Positions 60,247 to 64,000 of a DNA stretch of 64,000 nucleotides are shown here, piece after piece. The notes under the pieces were generated by a model. It ran no database searches and was not told the origin of the DNA. It saw nothing but the letters and a program-made list of their open reading frames with translations. The stretch comes from Prorocentrum cordatum (taxonomy: Eukaryota > Sar > Dinophyceae > Prorocentrales > Prorocentraceae), in NCBI GenBank assembly GCA_963575745.1, contig CAUYUJ010007458.1, positions 124,001 to 188,000 of the forward strand, in the 5' to 3' direction. Within the stretch, counting starts at the first letter, position 1; each line of letters opens with the position of its first letter. Both the position numbers and the translations under genes were made by a program.

Positions 60247-61750
60247 CGGAAATCATGTTCCCCGAGAGGCTTCCGGGAACATGATTTCGAACGAGGCCCT
60301 TTTGGGCCTCCTGGAGGCCGTCTTGGGTGCCTCCTGGGCCGGCTTTGGGGCCTCTTGGGCCGTCTTGGGAGGTTCCGTGAGCCCCACAGGCCGACCCTTT
60401 TGGCCCTTCTTGAGCCCTCTTAGGTGTCTCTCTCGGGCTGTCTTGGGGCTCCTCGGGAGCGTCTGGGGCACTGTGAAGACGAAGCAAGCGAGTATGCTGA
60501 AAATGTACGTTTTACGTCGGGAATGGGCCGATTGTTGCCTCTTGAAGGCCCTCTTGGGGCCCTCTTGGGCCCTCTTCAAGCCATCTCGGGCCCTCTTGGG
60601 CCTCGCTGAGGCTGTCTTGTGGGCCTCTTGGGCGTCCTGGGAGCCCGGAAGTCATGTTCCTGGAGAGGCTTCGGGGAACATGATGTCAAACGAGGCTCTC
60701 TTGGGCCTCCCTGAGGCCGTCTTGGGGGCCTCCTGGGCCGGCTTCGGGGCCTCTTGGGCCGTCTTGGGGGGGTCCGTGAGCTCCACAGGACGACCCTTTC
60801 GGGCGGTCTCTTAGGTCTCTCTTGGGCTGTGTTGGGGCTCCGCGGGGGCGTCTGGGGCACTGTGAAGACGAAGCAAGCGAGTATGCTGAAAATGTACGTT
60901 TTACGTCGGGAATGGGCCGATTGTTGCCTCTTGAAGGCCCTCTTGGGGCCCTCTTGGGCCCTCTTCAAGCTTGGGCCTCGCTGAGGCTGTCTTGTGGGCC
61001 TCTTGGGCGTCGTGGGAGCCCGGAAGTCATGTTCCTGGAGAGGCTTCGGGGAACATGATGTCAAACGAGGCTCTCTTGGGCCTCCCTGAGGCCGTCTTGG
61101 GGGCCTCCTGGGCCGGCTTCGGGGCCTCTTGGGCCGTCTTGGGGGGGTCCGTGAGCTCCACAGGACGACCCTTTCGGGCGGTCTCTTAGGTCTCTCTTGG
61201 GCTGTGTTGGGGCTCCGCGGGGGCGTCTGGGGCACTGTGAAGACGAAGCAAGCGAGTATGCTGAAAATGTACGTTTTACGTCGGGAATGGGCCGATTGTT
61301 GCCTCTTGAAGGCCCTCTTGGGGCCCTCTTGGGCCCTCTTCAAGCTTGGGCCTCGCTGAGGCTGTCTTGTGGGCCTCTTGGGCGTCGTGGGAGCCCGGAA
61401 ATCATGTTCCTGGAGAGGCTTCCGGGAACATGATTTCGAACGAGGCCCTCCTGGGCCTCCCTGAGGCCGTCTTGGCTGCCTCCTGGGCTTCCTGGGCTGG
61501 CTTCGGGGCCTCTTGTGCCGTCATGGGGGGTCCCGTGAGCCCCACAGGCCGACCCTTTTGGGCCGTCTGGGGCCCTCTTGAGTCTCTCTTGGGCTGTGGG
61601 GCGTCTGGGGCGCTGTGAAGACGAAGCCAGCGAGCATGCTGAAAATGTAGATTTTACATTGGGAATGGGCCGATTTTTGCCTCTTGAAGGCCCTCACGGG
61701 GCCCTCGTCGGCCATCTTCAAGCCATCTCGGGCCCTCTTGGGGCGCTCTT
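60247..61750. repeat. 375-bp tandem repeat, four units with hairpins
   Basis: Unit starts at 60247, 60646, 61021 and 61396. Units two and three (60646-61020, 61021-61395) look identical for nearly all of their 375 bases. Each begins with a hairpin such as CATGTTCC...GGAACATG; the first unit has a 14-bp perfect stem, GAAATCATGTTCCC with GGGAACATGATTTC (60249-60288). Each has GGGCCTCTTGG-type sequence and an AT-rich core GAGTATGCTGAAAATGTACG. The identical frames in each unit follow from the duplication. Confidence 0.92.
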
Positions 61751-61913
61751 GGGCGTCTTCGGGGCCTCTTGAAGCTTTCTTGACCATCTGTACGGCCCGC
61801 GTGGCCTGTCGCGGGCAATTTGGAAGCGGCCCGGGGCAGTCCTGGGGTGTGTGTGACCCCCCAAAGGTTCCGGGGGCGCCCATGGGGGATGACGGCACCA
61901 GCCGGCCCCCCCC

Positions 61914-61916
61914 GCC

Positions 61917-61947
<31 letters not shown>

Positions 61948-61961
61948 TTCTATATATATAT

Positions 61962-61998
<37 letters not shown>

Positions 61999-62046
61999 GA
62001 TAAATATACATATACATTTACATACACACACATATATATATACTAG
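61914..62046. repeat. (TA)n and (CATATA)n microsatellite
   Basis: TATATA runs followed by ACATATACATATACAT-type repeats. Confidence 0.95.
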
Positions 62047-62054
62047 TGTGGACC

Positions 62055-62071
62055 CGTGGATTAAATCCACG
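62055..62071. repeat. 17-bp palindrome
   Basis: CGTGGATTAAATCCACG, perfect around the central A, just after the AT microsatellite. Confidence 0.8.
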
Positions 62072-62099
62072 AAGTTGGGCGGAACGAAGCATGGTGGCG

Positions 62100-62470
62100 G
62101 GCGCTGGGTGGTGCGACGCTGCCAGCTACTGCTGTAGATCCCTTGAAGCTTGTTCTAGTGCTGTTCCCACACCGAAGGCGCCCAATGCATCGAGACGGGG
62201 GCCGAAGTGTTCGAGCTTCGCAAGTGGCAGAAATTCAGCAGTCCAGGCCTGAGCAACGTTGGAAGGTTTACGCCGAGATCGCGGCGGACGCGGGAACGGG
62301 TTCGGGCAAACAGGGCGCCGTCTCGGTCCGCGTCGGAGGCGTCGAAACGGCGTCGCGGCAAAGTAGGGAGCGCAGCGGGGCAGCCCCAGGGCAACGCAAC
62401 CGGAGCGTCAAAACATTTTGTTTTGCGCCTGCGAGGGGCCTGTCGCCTCTCGTCCGCCCCCCTCTGTTGG
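62100..62470 (+). other. Exon-like stretch, plus strand, unidentified
   Basis: A frame near 62210-62400 reads EIQQSRPEQRWKVYAEIAAD then GSGKQGAVSVRVGGVETASR with protein-like composition. No motif or reliable splice site was identified, and the minus strand is also open. Confidence 0.2.
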
Positions 62471-62474
62471 AAGC

Positions 62475-63430
62475 AATTTTGAAGCTTCTTGGGAGCCGTT
62501 TGGGAGCTCTATGGGAACTGTTTTGGGCTCCTCGGGGGCTTCTCGGAGCCCTCTTGGGCCAGCAGGGCGCCTCGTGGGCCGTCTTGGGTCCGTCTTGGGC
62601 CATCTTGGGCGCCTGTCGGGCCGTCTTGGGACCATCGTGGGCTGTCCTGAGCCCATCTTGGGCCTCTTGTGGGGTCCTCTTGGGTCGTCTTGGGCGCCTC
62701 CTGGGCCGTCCTGAGCCCGTCTGGAGCCATCTTTGGGCCCTTTTGGGGGGGGCCTTTGTGGATGCTTCGAAAAGCAATAAGCCGAATCTGCTGAAAATGA
62801 CAACTTCCCGAAGGGACTGTGACGAGTTTAGCTTGAAGGAACCCTTTCGGGGGACGCCTTGGACCCGCCTGGAACCGTCCGGGGGGGTCTTTGGGGCTCA
62901 TGGGGCCATCTGGAGAGCATCTTGGGCCGCCTGAGGTCGTCTCGGGGCCTCCATGAGCCGTCTCGGGGCTGTCCTGGGCCCCTCTTGGGCCTCTCGTGGG
63001 GTCCTCTTGGGTCGTCTTGGGCGCCTCTTGGGCCGTCCTGGGCCCGTCTGGAGCCATCTTTGGGCCCTCTTGGGTGCCGTCCTGGGCGATCTTGGAGGCC
63101 TCTGGGGCCGCCTTGGACGCTTCGAAGACCAATAAGCCGAAACTGCTGAAAATGACAATTTTCCCAAGGGACAGTGACGATTTTTGCTTGATGGAGCCCT
63201 TTCGGGGGACCCCTTGGACCCGCCTGGAGCCGTCCGGGGGCGTCTTTAGGGCTCATGGGGCCGTCTGGAAAACATCTTGGACCGCCTGAAAGCCGTCTTG
63301 GGTCGTCTCGGGGCCTCCATGGGCCGTCTCGGGGCTCTTCTGGGGAGCTCTGGTGCCGTTTGGGGCCTTCCGGCGGCCCTCCGGAGTCGTTTCGGGGTTT
63401 TCTGAATGCTCCGGGGAACGGGGGCCCCCG
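62475..63430. repeat. ~355-bp tandem repeat of GGGCCTCTTGG type
   Basis: Two and a half units. The AT-richer core with AATAAGCCGAA and CTGAAAATGACAA occurs at 62775-62805 and 63130-63160, a period of 355 bases. Each core is followed by GAAGGACTGTGACGA-like sequence and GGGGACGCCTTGGACCCGCC / GGGGACCCCTTGGACCCGCC. Confidence 0.85.
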
Positions 63431-64000
63431 CAAACCCACAAGGCATCTTTCGGATTTATTTGAATGGGTATGTATATATATATGTACTAGAACCACGCGC
63501 GCGCTTAGGTTCTAGCTGCTCGAGTGCTACAGCCATGAATCATAAGGTCAACGTTATCTGTTTCCACCGGCCTCTTCCTCATAGCTCTCATCGACTGGTT
63601 ATATGTCGCCAAGCTACGGGACAGGAGCCGTGCAGCGCTACGGCGCCATGTTGCACTATGCTATGGAATGCCATGATACACCATGCTACTATATACGCGC
63701 AATGGCACGATGCAGTGCGCAATGAAATAAGATGATATACTCTACAGTGCGCATCGCATGCCATGCCATCCTGTGCTGTGGAATGGTATGACAGTACAAA
63801 GGGACGAAACGCTGAACCATGTCATGTCATGTTCCCTATGAAGAGCGATGCTACCGCGTTACGTGGCATGCACAGACACGGCATTCTAGGCCAAACAATG
63901 TAATGCAATGCCATGATATGAGCTGCTAGGTGCGAATAAACAGGGCGACAGTAAGTACAACAAGGGGGGTGTGATATTCGCATGAGTTCTGTTTAATGTT
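63431..64000. repeat. AT microsatellite and ATGCCATG-rich tail, no gene
   Basis: TATATATATATGTA at 63472-63485, then from about 63640 many ATGCCATG, ATGCTATG, CCATGATA words in a degenerate array that runs to about 63920. The last 80 bases show nothing. Confidence 0.6.

Noticed and set aside
60576-61343. 255-codon minus frame with an internal duplication as a repeat protein
   Set aside because: The duplication is the 375-bp tandem DNA repeat, and frames on both strands repeat equally. No codon-level signal distinguishes it.

Overview
Kind of organism. The window looks like nuclear DNA of a eukaryote with large, repeat-filled introns, most probably a dinoflagellate (Prorocentrum/Symbiodiniaceae-like). 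The reasons are: GC-rich sequence packed with microsatellites and degenerate minisatellites; almost no compact genes; APE/RT/RNase H non-LTR retrotransposons whose first ORF starts with a RanBP2-like zinc finger; and short GC-rich exon islands bounded by AG|G acceptors and GC or GA as well as GT donors. The species is inference; no SL, rRNA or organelle sequence was found to fix it.

Layout. 0-4.6 kb: a 9-bp GGGCTATAG array, a degenerate AGGAATCC-type array, a broken LINE reverse transcriptase (minus) and a (GAT)n tract. 5-15 kb: dispersed and fold-back repeats with several exon-like islands. 15.3-19.2 kb: a frameshifted minus-strand coding relic with a Tpt1/KptA-like (RNA 2'-phosphotransferase) core. 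19.8-25.5 kb: LINE A, a nearly full-length non-LTR retrotransposon (minus). 26-34 kb: exon-like islands, an unidentified 260-codon ORF, dispersed repeats and mirrored C/G-rich arrays. 35.3-37.4 kb: an ~87-bp satellite, an 11-bp GCTAAGCTAAA array and a duplicated double-hairpin unit. 37.5-45.6 kb: microsatellites, GGGCCTCTTGG-type minisatellites and a 194-bp near-perfect palindrome. 45.8-53.8 kb: LINE B, a second, more decayed element (plus). 54-58.5 kb: minisatellites and two helicase exons. 58.6-64 kb: (CGT)n, hairpin-bearing 375-bp and 355-bp tandem repeats, AT microsatellites.

Main result. Three islands on the minus strand, at 58.3, 55.8 and 40.5 kb, carry successive conserved blocks of a SNF2/Rad54-type DNA translocase: the DEGH box, GTPLQN..LEELW, and LPPK.E...LTP.Q. 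A fourth at 31.3 kb fits the next stretch, and a weak fifth at 5.7 kb resembles the start of helicase lobe 2. Order, strand and codon phase agree at both junctions that can be tested (58.3/55.8 and 40.5/31.3 kb). I infer one gene running right to left across at least 27 kb, perhaps more than 50 kb, with its 5' part beyond the right edge. If so, both LINEs, the Tpt1-like relic and most of the repeats lie in its introns. At least two exons are missing from my reconstruction.

Limits. Reading was by eye; exon edges, repeat edges and copy identities are approximate, and the unlabelled exon-like islands rest on composition and splice signals only.
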